From: an uncultured Pseudomonadales bacterium
GTDB taxonomy: Bacteria; Pseudomonadota; Gammaproteobacteria; Pseudomonadales; Azotimanducaceae
Length of the DNA: 64,000 nucleotides
Reading direction: 5' to 3'
Assembly (NCBI GenBank): GCA_951813295.1
Contig: CATOTI010000002.1
Location: 1,488,001 to 1,552,000, forward strand
Positions 56,194 through 64,000 of the stretch are shown one piece after another. Below the pieces are notes generated by a model. It was not told the origin of the DNA and did not search any database. It saw nothing but the letters and a program-made list of their open reading frames with translations. Position 1 is the stretch's first letter, and each line of letters starts with the position of its first letter. The translations under genes were made by a program, and so were the position numbers.

Positions 56194-57066
56194 TCAGCCG
56201 CCGTCCCCTTTCTCGAGGTACTTGAAGAAGTCACTCTTCGGGTCGAGGATCAGGATGTCGCCTTGGTTACTGAACACCTGCTTGTAAGCGTTGATGCTCC
56301 GATAGAACTCGTAGAACTCGGGATCTCTCTCATATGCCGACGCGTAGATCTCAGCCGCCTTCGCGTCACCGTCGCCGCGTAGTTCTTCAGCCGTGCGATA
56401 GGCGTCTGCCCCGATGACGACCACTTGCCGGTCCGCATCGGACGAGATCCCGAGCGCGAGTTCGCGCCCCGTCGCTCGATATTGGCGCGCCTCGATTTCC
56501 CGTTCGGAGTTCATCCGCTCGTAGACCGCCTGCGAAACCTCCAACGGAAGGTCGATTTTCTTGACGCGAACGTCAACGACGGTGACGCCCATCTCGCGCT
56601 CCATCACCTCGTTCAGGTCGCGCGTGAGATCCTGCATCAAGAGGTCGCGTTCACCCGAGATCACCTCGTGCATGTCGCGTCGGCTGATCTGGTTTCGAAG
56701 TCCCTCGTTGACGCGCTCCTGGAGTAGGTTTCGCGCCCGGTTCTCGTCACCCGAGCTCGCCGTGTAGTAGCGCTCGACATCGTCGACACGCCACTTTGCG
56801 TAGAGGTCGACCATCAACGGTTTTTTCTCGAGCGTGTAATAACGTTCGGCGGGCGCATCCAGGGTCAATACTCGCCCGTCGAATTTTTTCACTTCTTCGG
56901 CGATCGGCAGCTTGAAGTTCAGACCGGGTTCCACGTTCGGATTCGTAATGGCACCGAACCGAAGCAAGATGGCACGTTCGGTTTCGTGCACGGTAAATAT
57001 GGCGTTACGCACCAGCAGTAAGGCAATGATGGTGATCAACGCGATGACGATCGATTTAACACTCAT
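56194..57066 (-). CDS. hflC: HflC, SPFH-domain regulator of FtsH
   Basis: A 290-residue band-7/SPFH protein. One N-terminal membrane helix (IVIALITIIALLLVRNAIF) is followed by ETERAILLRFGAI and the SPFH domain, then a coiled-coil C-terminal half (ERMNSEREIEARQYRATGRE). With HflK it forms the membrane cage around FtsH. It is 12 bases after hflK. Confidence 0.95.
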   Translation of the reverse strand: MSVKSIVIALITIIALLLVRNAIFTVHETERAILLRFGAITNPNVEPGLNFKLPIAEEVKKFDGRVLTLDAPAERYYTLEKKPLMVDLYAKWRVDDVERYYTASSGDENRARNLLQERVNEGLRNQISRRDMHEVISGERDLLMQDLTRDLNEVMEREMGVTVVDVRVKKIDLPLEVSQAVYERMNSEREIEARQYRATGRELALGISSDADRQVVVIGADAYRTAEELRGDGDAKAAEIYASAYERDPEFYEFYRSINAYKQVFSNQGDILILDPKSDFFKYLEKGDGG

Positions 57067-57078
57067 GGGTAGTCTCTG

Positions 57079-58230
57079 CTAGCGATTCGAGCGAGGCGAG
57101 GACTGTCGGGATTCGATTTCCCGGATTACCTCATCGGCAAGCCTGCGGGTGGCCGCCGAATCGAGGCCCGATGGATCGATAGGCGCCGATCGGTTGGCCA
57201 GGCGGTCCAGCGGTAGGTACAGCATGTTGTTCCCGCCTTCGACGTCGATGAGAACCTTGGAACTCGACGCCAACACTGATTCGAGTGCATCGATGTACAG
57301 CCGATCCCGCGTCACGCCTTTGGCAAGGCTGTACTGCTCGAGCAGTTTGCGGAACCGTTCGGCTTCACCCGTCGCCCGTGCGATCACCTGGTCACGATAC
57401 GCGTTCGCTTGCTCTATCGCTTCCTGCGCGCGACCGCGGGCGTCGGGCACCACGGATTCGGCATAAGCGTTGGCGTCGTTGACTGATCGGACCTCGTCCT
57501 CCTTAGCCTTCTGCACGTCGTCGAACGCTTCCTGCACCTGGCGTGGCGGACCGGACTGATCGATGTTGACCTTACGCACGACGATGCCCGTGCCGTAGAG
57601 GTTCAAGTATGTTTGCAGACGCTCCTGGACTTCGATGCCGAGCGCCTCCCGGCCTTCAGTGATGACCGAGTCCATCGACGAACTGCCGACGACGTGTCGT
57701 AGCGCACTCTCCGTTGCCTGCTCGAGGCTCACGCCCGGATTCTTGACGTTGACGATGAAGTCGACCGGACGATCAACGATGTATTGCACGGTCAGATTGA
57801 CGTCGACGATGTTCTCGTCCTCGGTGAGCATGAGGCCCGTATGCGAGGTCGAGTTCACGCGGGTCACATTCACCTTCTCGACGACGTCGATGAGCGGTGG
57901 GTTCCAATGCAGACCCGGAAATATCAGATCGCTCTGGGCTTTTCCAAATCGGAACACGACACCGCGTTCCTGTTGGTCCACCTGATAGACGCCCCAGAAG
58001 CCGTAAACGATCGCGAGTGCCGCGAGCGCGAAGCCGATGAACGATGCGCTGATCGTTCGTCCGCCGCCACCTTGGCCACCTGAGCCACTTCCGCCACCGC
58101 CACCGAAGATTTTGGATAGCCTCGACTGGAACTGCCGGAACGCCTCATCGAGATCGGGCGGTCCTTGATCACCGCCGCGGCCTCCCCAGGGGTCTTGGTC
58201 CTTGCCACCGCCTGGTTCGTTCCAAGCCAT
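57079..58230 (-). CDS. hflK: HflK, SPFH-domain regulator of FtsH
   Basis: A 383-residue partner of HflC. The glycine-rich N-terminal cytoplasmic part (GGGKDQDPWGGRGG, GGGGGSGSGGQGGGG) is characteristic. A transmembrane helix follows (about residues 68-88, SFIGFALAALAIVYGFWGVY), then QERGVVFRFGKAQ and the SPFH domain, and a coiled coil. Its start is 12 bases after hflX. Confidence 0.95.
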   Translation of the reverse strand: MAWNEPGGGKDQDPWGGRGGDQGPPDLDEAFRQFQSRLSKIFGGGGGSGSGGQGGGGRTISASFIGFALAALAIVYGFWGVYQVDQQERGVVFRFGKAQSDLIFPGLHWNPPLIDVVEKVNVTRVNSTSHTGLMLTEDENIVDVNLTVQYIVDRPVDFIVNVKNPGVSLEQATESALRHVVGSSSMDSVITEGREALGIEVQERLQTYLNLYGTGIVVRKVNIDQSGPPRQVQEAFDDVQKAKEDEVRSVNDANAYAESVVPDARGRAQEAIEQANAYRDQVIARATGEAERFRKLLEQYSLAKGVTRDRLYIDALESVLASSSKVLIDVEGGNNMLYLPLDRLANRSAPIDPSGLDSAATRRLADEVIREIESRQSSPRSNR

Positions 58231-58242
58231 GTGAGTTTCCTC

Positions 58243-59526
58243 TTATAGGTGCTTGAGAATTCTATGCACTTGTGTGTCCGCCGACAAAACCTCGTCGAAC
58301 CGCTCGAACTCGAGCAAATGGTCTTGATCGAGCCGCACACACAGCCGCATTCGCCCGTCGTCGAGCACGTCTTCGTTCTCGACATCAGCGTGTCGATAAA
58401 GCCACGCTCGCAGCCGCCCGTCCTGCGGTCGAAGCTCGACCGCCACTGGCACGGCGGTCAGACCGAGACGGTCCGTAATCGCCGCCGTCAACTCGGCAAG
58501 CCCTTCGCCAGTCTGGGCGCTGACCCAGACGCGATTCGCCGCCGCTGGCGCGCGCTCCTCGATCAGGTCGACCTTGTTCATGACCTCGAGGGTCGGCACT
58601 TCGCCAGCACCGATCTCGCCCAACACTTCCATCACTTCACGACGGAGATCGTCCGTCTCTTGAAAGGTCACCGCATCGATGACGTGCACGATGAGATCCG
58701 CCTCGGCGATCTCTTCGAGCGTCGCCTTGAACGCGTCGACCAGCGTAACAGGTAAGTCCCTGATGAAGCCGACCGTATCCGCGAGCACGGCATGCACGCT
58801 AGGCCCGAGGTCGAGTTGTCGCATGGTCGGATCGAGCGTCGCAAAGAGCTGATCCGCCGCATGCACGCCGCCGCGGGTCAATGCATTGAAGAGCGTCGAC
58901 TTCCCGGCGTTCGTATAACCCGCCAGTGCCACGGTGGGCACGCGAGCACGGCTCCGCCTGCGACGACTCTGCGCACGTTGTCGGTGCACATGCTCGAGAC
59001 GTTGACGAACGTTCTTGACCCGTGTCGACAACATCCGTTGGTCGAGTTCGAGCTGCGTCTCGCCGGCGCCGCGCATATTCACACCACCTTTCTGCCGGTC
59101 GAGGTGCGTCCACCCGCGCACCATGCGCGACTGCGCATGGGTGAGCTGCGCGAGCTCGACCTGGAGCTGCCCTTCGTGCGTCCGCGCTCGATCCGCAAAG
59201 ATGTGCAGGATCAGCTCCGTTCGCGTCATCACACGCGTACGAAGCCGCTCCTCGAGGTTGCGCTGTTGGCCCGGTGAGAGCTCGTGGTTGACGAGCACGA
59301 GGTCGAGATCTTGTTGCTTGACGCGATCATGGAGCTCTTCCACCTTGCCCGAGCCCAGGAACCATCGCGGATGCGGCGTATCACGCCGCGTGGTGAGCGT
59401 ATCGGCCGGCAGTAGCTCGGCCGATGTTGCCAATTCTTGAAATTCTTCGAGATTCGCCGAGTCGTCTGGAAAATCAACATGAACGACGATGGCTTTGTGT
59501 CCCGGTGCTGGTCTTTCAAACAGCAT
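58243..59526 (-). CDS. hflX: Ribosome-associated GTPase HflX
   Basis: A 427-residue GTPase that splits stalled ribosomes under stress. The N-terminal HflX domain has DTLTTRRDTPHPRWFLGSGK and MRGAGETQLELDQR. The G-domain has GYTNAGKSTLFNAL near residue 206, DTVGFIRDLP and the N-K-V-D motif (EVMNKVDLIEE). The C-terminal domain is of the usual length. It lies between hfq and hflK. Confidence 0.95.
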   Translation of the reverse strand: MLFERPAPGHKAIVVHVDFPDDSANLEEFQELATSAELLPADTLTTRRDTPHPRWFLGSGKVEELHDRVKQQDLDLVLVNHELSPGQQRNLEERLRTRVMTRTELILHIFADRARTHEGQLQVELAQLTHAQSRMVRGWTHLDRQKGGVNMRGAGETQLELDQRMLSTRVKNVRQRLEHVHRQRAQSRRRRSRARVPTVALAGYTNAGKSTLFNALTRGGVHAADQLFATLDPTMRQLDLGPSVHAVLADTVGFIRDLPVTLVDAFKATLEEIAEADLIVHVIDAVTFQETDDLRREVMEVLGEIGAGEVPTLEVMNKVDLIEERAPAAANRVWVSAQTGEGLAELTAAITDRLGLTAVPVAVELRPQDGRLRAWLYRHADVENEDVLDDGRMRLCVRLDQDHLLEFERFDEVLSADTQVHRILKHL

Positions 59527-59628
59527 GGTGACCTCCAGTAAAAGTGGATGGGGTCGTCGACACTGACCGCGCGGTGGCGGTTTCTATGAAAAATCCATCG
59601 TATTGCTCGCGTTCAGGCGTCCTTCGCG

Positions 59629-59871
59629 CTATTGGCTGCTCTCTTCGTCGTCATTTGCCGGCAGGCGCACGTTGCGCGACGGAACGACCGTCGAGATGGC
59701 GTGCTTGTAGACCATCTGACTCACCGTGTTGCGCAAGAGCACGACGAACTGATCGAACGATTCGATCTGTCCCTGCAGCTTGATGCCGTTGACCAGGTAA
59801 ATCGATACCGGAATCCGCTCCTTGCGCAGCGTATTGAGATAGGGGTCCTGCAGCGAGTGCCCTTTCGACAT
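59629..59871 (-). CDS. hfq: RNA chaperone Hfq
   Basis: An 80-residue Sm-like hexameric RNA chaperone: [38 protein letters not shown] and [15 protein letters not shown]. The C-terminal tail is short and acidic. The second of two adjacent ATG codons is chosen for better spacing from AAGGA. The order miaA-hfq-hflX is conserved; 184 bases separate it from miaA. Confidence 0.97.
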   Translation of the reverse strand: MSKGHSLQDPYLNTLRKERIPVSIYLVNGIKLQGQIESFDQFVVLLRNTVSQMVYKHAISTVVPSRNVRLPANDDEESSQ

Positions 59872-60055
59872 CATGAAATCCTTGTAACCGCGCCCTCATC
59901 TTCCAGCAATAGGACACGCTCTCCCGCTGCGAGTTCGCAAAAACTCGCATCAATGGGTCGAGGCGATATCCGGTCGCTGCAACCGCGTGCGACTCGAACG
60001 AGGCGCGTACTATGGGGACCCACCTGGGCTTTTTCAAGGAAGGCCCGCACCCCTT

Positions 60056-60985
60056 CTAGCCGCCCTCGAGCTGGCCGATGATCCATACAAACGCCTCGCG
60101 CGGGGTCGCAAAAGTGAACATACCTCGAAAGCGCCGTAACCAGGTGAGCTGTTTTTTGGCCAACTGTCGGGTCGCCGCGTTCAGTCGATCAATCATCTCC
60201 GATTCGTCGTAGCGTCCGTCCAGGAACTGCCAGACCTGGCGGTAGCCGACGGCGCGCATGGCGGGGCAATCGAGACTGAGATCCGCGCGCTCGCGCAAGC
60301 CGCGAACCTCGTCGACGAGCCCCCGCTCGAGCATTCCCTCGATGCGCTCCGCGATCCGCCGATGAAGATCCGCACGATCCGTCGGGACGATGGCGGTTTC
60401 GATCAGCGGCGCGTCGAAGCGATCGGCGAAACCGGCCCGGTCTTCGTTCCAGAAAGCCGAAATGGGGCGCCCCGTCAGCTCAAACACCTCGAGCGCGCGT
60501 TGGATGCGCTGCCGGTTCTGGGGCTCGATGCCGGCCGCCGCCCGCGGGTCGATTCGTTCGAGTTCGCGGTGCAGCGCGGGCCAACCCTCTCGCTCGCCTC
60601 GGGCAGCGATCGATTCACGCGTTTCAGGATCGGCGCTCGGCAAAGCGTTCAACCCCGACTTGAAGGCGTTGAAGTAGAGCATCGTGCCGCCCACGAGAAC
60701 GGGTACCCGTCCGCGCTCGAGGCTTGTCCGGACGAGACGATCGGCGTCGTCGACGAACCGCGCGGCCGAATAGACTTCGCTCGGATCCGCCACGTCGACC
60801 AGCGCGTGTGGGTATCGGACGAGTTCATCGGCCGTCGGTTTTGCCGTACCGATATCGAGGCCGCGATAGACCATTGCCGAGTCCACACTGATGAGATCGA
60901 CCTGCGGTACGTGGTCCGCGAGCATCATCGCGGTTTGCGTTTTGCCGCACGCCGTCGGGCCTATGATCGTCAGAACCGGTTTCAT
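60056..60985 (-). CDS. miaA: tRNA dimethylallyltransferase MiaA
   Basis: A 309-residue enzyme that adds the isopentenyl group to A37 of tRNAs reading codons beginning with U. Motifs are IIGPTACGKTQTAMML near residue 6, SVDSAMVYRGLDIGTAKPT, RVPVLVGGTMLYFNAF and RAVGYRQVWQFLDG. The ATG at 60985 overlaps the mutL stop (ATGA). Confidence 0.95.
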   Translation of the reverse strand: MKPVLTIIGPTACGKTQTAMMLADHVPQVDLISVDSAMVYRGLDIGTAKPTADELVRYPHALVDVADPSEVYSAARFVDDADRLVRTSLERGRVPVLVGGTMLYFNAFKSGLNALPSADPETRESIAARGEREGWPALHRELERIDPRAAAGIEPQNRQRIQRALEVFELTGRPISAFWNEDRAGFADRFDAPLIETAIVPTDRADLHRRIAERIEGMLERGLVDEVRGLRERADLSLDCPAMRAVGYRQVWQFLDGRYDESEMIDRLNAATRQLAKKQLTWLRRFRGMFTFATPREAFVWIIGQLEGG

Positions 60986-62766
60986 CGACCCCGCAGAAAG
61001 AGGCTGTCGAGCGCGTCCATCGAAAGGAACGTGTACGTCGGGCGACCGTGGTTGCACTGCCCGCCGTTGGGTGTCTGTTCGATCTGGCGCAGAAGCGCAT
61101 TCATCTCATCGAGCTGCATCTGCCGATGAGCCCGCATCGACGCCCGGCAGGCCGCATTGCCGAGCAGCACGTCCACTTTTGCGATCACTGTGCCTGAGTC
61201 ACCAACAGCGACCAGATCACTCAGGACGTCGCGCGCGAGCGCCTCGATGTCGACGTCACCGAGGAGCGCGGGAACTTCACGCACCACCACGCTCGAGACG
61301 CCCTGTCGTTCGATCACGAGGCCGAGCGCTTCGATCTCGGCCGCGTGAGATTCCGTAAACGCAGCTTCCGTGGGCCCGACCTCTACTGCCGGTGGGATCA
61401 ACAACCGTTGCCGGACGACAGTACGGTCTGCCAGATCCCGTTTAAGCGCCTCGTAGGTGATGCGTTCGTGCGCCGCGTGCATGTCGACGAGCACGAGTCC
61501 CAGCTCGTTTTGCGCCAGCACGTAGATACCGTGGAGCTGCGCGAGCGCGACACCGAGCGGCGGGACACCACCCGTATTCTCCGCCTCTCTAACCTCCAAT
61601 CGATCCGTCGACAGTGGATCGAGTGCCGGAGCCGGCTGTTCGAGCGAGAGCGTCGAATCGAAGAGTTCCGCGTTGAACTGATGACTCGGTGACAACGTGG
61701 GTCGAATCGGCGCTTGCGCGCCCGTGCGTTGCGTTCGGATAGAGGGTGGTCGAACGTCACGCAGTGCCCGGGCAAGCCGCCCGAAGATGAAGTCGTGCAC
61801 GCGTCGCGGTTCACGGAATCGAACTTCGTCCTTGGTCGGATGCACGTTCACGTCGATTGCATCGAAGGGGAGCGTTAGCGACAGCGCGTATACCGCGTGA
61901 CGACCGTGAAACATGACGTCGCGGTACGCCTGGCGAATCGCGTGGCCGACGATCGAATCGCGCACGCACCTGCCATTGACGTAGAAGAACTGGCGATCGG
62001 CACGATTACGATTATCGGTAGGAGAGCCGACCCATCCGGCGAGTTCGTAGTCGCCGTCTTGCTCGACGACGAATACCGCACGATCCATGAAATCGCGGCC
62101 GAGGATCCCCGCCAGCCGTTCCGGTGCGAAGGCGACGGCCTCATTCTCGAAAAAGGCCGACGCCGCCGGGAACCGCTCGACCGATCGATCGCCGACGAGA
62201 AGCTCGATCGCAACATCAGCCCGCGCGAGGGCAAGACGCCGGACGCTATCGCCGATATGCAGCATTTCGGTTCGTTCGCCCTTCAGGAACTTTCGCCGCG
62301 CGGGCGTGTTGAAGAAGAGGTCGCGGACGTCGACAGTGGTACCGACCGGATGCGCGGCCGGTCGCACATCACGCAGCACACCGCCGTCGACGATCACCTG
62401 AAAGCCGCTGTCCGCGTCGCGAGCCCGCGACGTCAGCGTTAGCCGCGAGACGGAGGCGACGCTGGCCAGGGCTTCGCCGCGGAACCCCATCGACTCCACC
62501 GTCGTGAGATCCGATGCGGCGACGATTTTACTGGTCGCGTGCCGGGCCACGGCGAGCTGAAGGTCTGATTCCGCGATGCCATCGCCGTCATCGCGCACAC
62601 TGACGCGGGCAACACCCGCATCCTCCACTTCGATGCGGATCATCCGAGCGTTCGCGTCGAGACTGTTTTCGACCAGTTCCTTGACGATCGACGCGGGCCG
62701 TTCGACGACCTCCCCAGCAGCGATCTGGTTGGCGACGGCCGGGGCGAGAAGCGCGATTCGTTTCAT
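60982..62766 (-). CDS. mutL: DNA mismatch repair protein MutL
   Basis: A 594-residue protein. The GHKL ATPase has AAGEVVERPASIVKELVENS near residue 17, DDGDGI and ATSKI, then GFRGEALASVASVS. The transducer domain has NVHPTKDEVRF. A linker of about 80 residues leads to the C-terminal dimerisation domain from about residue 400. It lacks an obvious DQHA-x2-E-x4-E endonuclease motif: the segment reads LVDMHAAHERITYEAL, with MHAAHER in place of DQHAAHER, typical of MutH-type bacteria. It starts 6 bases after amiC. Confidence 0.95.
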   Translation of the reverse strand: MKRIALLAPAVANQIAAGEVVERPASIVKELVENSLDANARMIRIEVEDAGVARVSVRDDGDGIAESDLQLAVARHATSKIVAASDLTTVESMGFRGEALASVASVSRLTLTSRARDADSGFQVIVDGGVLRDVRPAAHPVGTTVDVRDLFFNTPARRKFLKGERTEMLHIGDSVRRLALARADVAIELLVGDRSVERFPAASAFFENEAVAFAPERLAGILGRDFMDRAVFVVEQDGDYELAGWVGSPTDNRNRADRQFFYVNGRCVRDSIVGHAIRQAYRDVMFHGRHAVYALSLTLPFDAIDVNVHPTKDEVRFREPRRVHDFIFGRLARALRDVRPPSIRTQRTGAQAPIRPTLSPSHQFNAELFDSTLSLEQPAPALDPLSTDRLEVREAENTGGVPPLGVALAQLHGIYVLAQNELGLVLVDMHAAHERITYEALKRDLADRTVVRQRLLIPPAVEVGPTEAAFTESHAAEIEALGLVIERQGVSSVVVREVPALLGDVDIEALARDVLSDLVAVGDSGTVIAKVDVLLGNAACRASMRAHRQMQLDEMNALLRQIEQTPNGGQCNHGRPTYTFLSMDALDSLFLRGR

Positions 62767-62772
62767 CCCACG

Positions 62773-64000
62773 CTAACCGCCCGGCCCGATTCGCGGTATC
62801 AGAAGCACGTCGCCAGCCCGGATTCGATCGGCATCCACACGGTTGGCGCTCTGTATCGCGTTGACCGACACCCGATATTGCGCGGCGATGCCCGACATCG
62901 TCTCGCCTCGCCGAATGACGTGGCGCACCGGCTCGGCGTCGACGAGCGCGGCAATCAGGCTATCGGGCGGCGGATGGGTTCTGACGTAGCGGTCGAGCCC
63001 GTCCGCGATCGCGCGGGCGATCTTCGTCTGGTACGCGTCCGTTCTGAGCCGGCGCGCCTCCGCCGGATTCGAGAGATAACCCGTCTCGATCAGGATCGAG
63101 GGTACGTCGGGTGATTTGAGGACGACGAAGCCGGCCTGCTCGACCTGCTTCTTGCGGACCTTGGTGACGCGGCCGAGCGCTTCGAGCACGATCGCCCCGA
63201 CCTCGAGGCTGTGCACGAGGGTCTGATCCATCGAGAGCTCGAGAATGGCTTCCTGAACGTCTTCGCTATGCGAGGCGAGCGAGACGTCACCGACCCCGCC
63301 GATCAGATCCGACTGGTTTTCACGATCGGCAAGCCAGCGCGCGGATTCACTGGTCGCTCCGGCGGTCGAGAGCGCGTAGACCGACGCACCGCTCACACTC
63401 GCGAGACGAAACGCATCCGCGTGGATGGAGACGAAGAGGTCGGCGCGTTCGCGTTCACGTGCAATCTCGATCCGTGTGCGCAAGCCCACGTAGTAGTCGC
63501 CATCGCGGACCATGGCGACGCGATAGCCAGCCCGATCTTCGAGAATCGCCGCAACTTTTCGAGAGATCGCGAGAACAACCCCTTTCTCGTAAACCCCACC
63601 GTCGCCGACCGCCCCTGGATCCTCACCGCCGTGACCGGCATCGATCGCGACGACGACATCTCGCTCACCAGCCGGCCGCGGCGCCAGGTTCCGTTGCCGG
63701 ACGACGGCGGCCGGCGCGTCGAGATCTATCACCAGCCGATGTCCGTAATCCGCGACCGGTGGCAAGGAAAAGACGTTCCGCTCGACCGCGCGAGTGAGAT
63801 CCAGCACGACACGATAGGTGCCGCGCGGGCGCACGGCGGAGCGGATGCGGCTGACGACCAATCCATCGAGGCTGGGGTGCTCGAGGCCGCGCGCCGGTTC
63901 GGTATTGCGTAGATCGATAACCAGTCGATCCGGACCCGTCAGGGTTTCGAGTCTGAAGTCGGGGACCTCAGTCGTGTCGAGCACGACACGAGTCTGCTGG
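62773..64000 (-). CDS. N-acetylmuramoyl-L-alanine amidase (AmiB/C type), 5' end beyond window
   Basis: At least 408 residues, open to the window edge. An AMIN-type N-terminal domain (TRVVLDTTEVPDFRLETLTG onward, repeating YRVVLDLTRAVE) is partial. The Amidase_3 zinc domain reads VAIDAGHGGEDPGAVG (H, E), EKGVVLAISRKVA, VSIHADAF (H) and ILIETGYLSNP (E). A C-terminal LysM segment, RHVIRRGETMSGIAAQYRVS, binds peptidoglycan. It splits septal murein during division. The usual tsaE upstream partner would lie outside the window. Confidence 0.93.
   Translation of the reverse strand, partial: QQTRVVLDTTEVPDFRLETLTGPDRLVIDLRNTEPARGLEHPSLDGLVVSRIRSAVRPRGTYRVVLDLTRAVERNVFSLPPVADYGHRLVIDLDAPAAVVRQRNLAPRPAGERDVVVAIDAGHGGEDPGAVGDGGVYEKGVVLAISRKVAAILEDRAGYRVAMVRDGDYYVGLRTRIEIARERERADLFVSIHADAFRLASVSGASVYALSTAGATSESARWLADRENQSDLIGGVGDVSLASHSEDVQEAILELSMDQTLVHSLEVGAIVLEALGRVTKVRKKQVEQAGFVVLKSPDVPSILIETGYLSNPAEARRLRTDAYQTKIARAIADGLDRYVRTHPPPDSLIAALVDAEPVRHVIRRGETMSGIAAQYRVSVNAIQSANRVDADRIRAGDVLLIPRIGPGG

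Overview
This window is a GC-rich bacterial chromosome segment that most likely comes from a gammaproteobacterium, probably an uncultured environmental or host-associated lineage. The evidence is gene order. The right half carries amiC-mutL-miaA-hfq-hflX-hflK-hflC-purA, rnr-rlmB-rpsF-rpsR-rplI-dnaB-radA, and nrdR-ribD-nusB-thiL-pgpA, which are classic gammaproteobacterial neighbourhoods. A tmRNA encodes the tag ANDENYALAA. I cannot name a genus from sequence alone.

Left half (about 1-31 kb) is accessory metabolism. It opens with the 3' part of a nitric oxide reductase large subunit and a Dnr-like Crp/Fnr regulator. An APH/P-loop kinase fusion, a split-barrel flavoprotein and a disrupted cytochrome b561 gene follow. 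Next come an Fe-S oxidoreductase, RidA, a VOC protein, a CaiB-type CoA-transferase, an amidohydrolase-fold protein without the usual metal ligands, a P1 peptidase, a threonine dehydratase and a TRZ/ATZ-type amidohydrolase. At 14.2-19.1 kb a ferredoxin faces a P450 cluster: a canonical P450, a translationally coupled P450 homologue that has lost its heme cysteine, a frameshifted split-barrel flavoprotein gene and a second canonical P450. Hexuronate catabolism (uxaC, uxuB) follows with a LarA-like protein, a phytanoyl-CoA dioxygenase of unusual composition, an ADP-ribosylglycohydrolase, a cytochrome c/PQQ-type sugar dehydrogenase and an ankyrin protein.

A REP-associated tyrosine transposase (RAYT) at 29.8-30.7 kb is bracketed by its repeats. 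A solo copy of the same repeat ends, without the transposase, lies at 25.98-26.11 kb.

Right half (31-64 kb) is mostly housekeeping: an LpxH-like phosphoesterase, tmRNA with terminator, a Sel1 protein, xseB, and the clusters named above with glyA and ettA. The usual purA-rnr neighbourhood is split by about 6 kb of accessory genes (48.4-54.8 kb). These include a tRNA-Leu, a membrane protein, a divergent GST/TetR pair around a perfect inverted repeat, an alpha/beta hydrolase, a P450 gene broken by a 73-bp tandem duplication, folE2 and a Trm112-like gene.

The recurring theme is redox genes in decay or neofunctionalisation: a disrupted b561, a frameshifted flavoprotein, a P450 without Cys, a duplicated-and-broken P450 and a metal-less amidohydrolase. 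The best candidate for an undescribed system is the coupled P450/pseudo-P450 pair with its ferredoxin. Gene-free stretches of 200-300 bases at 3532-3737, 23474-23685, 27683-27977 and 48166-48379 showed me nothing beyond ordinary intergenic sequence.
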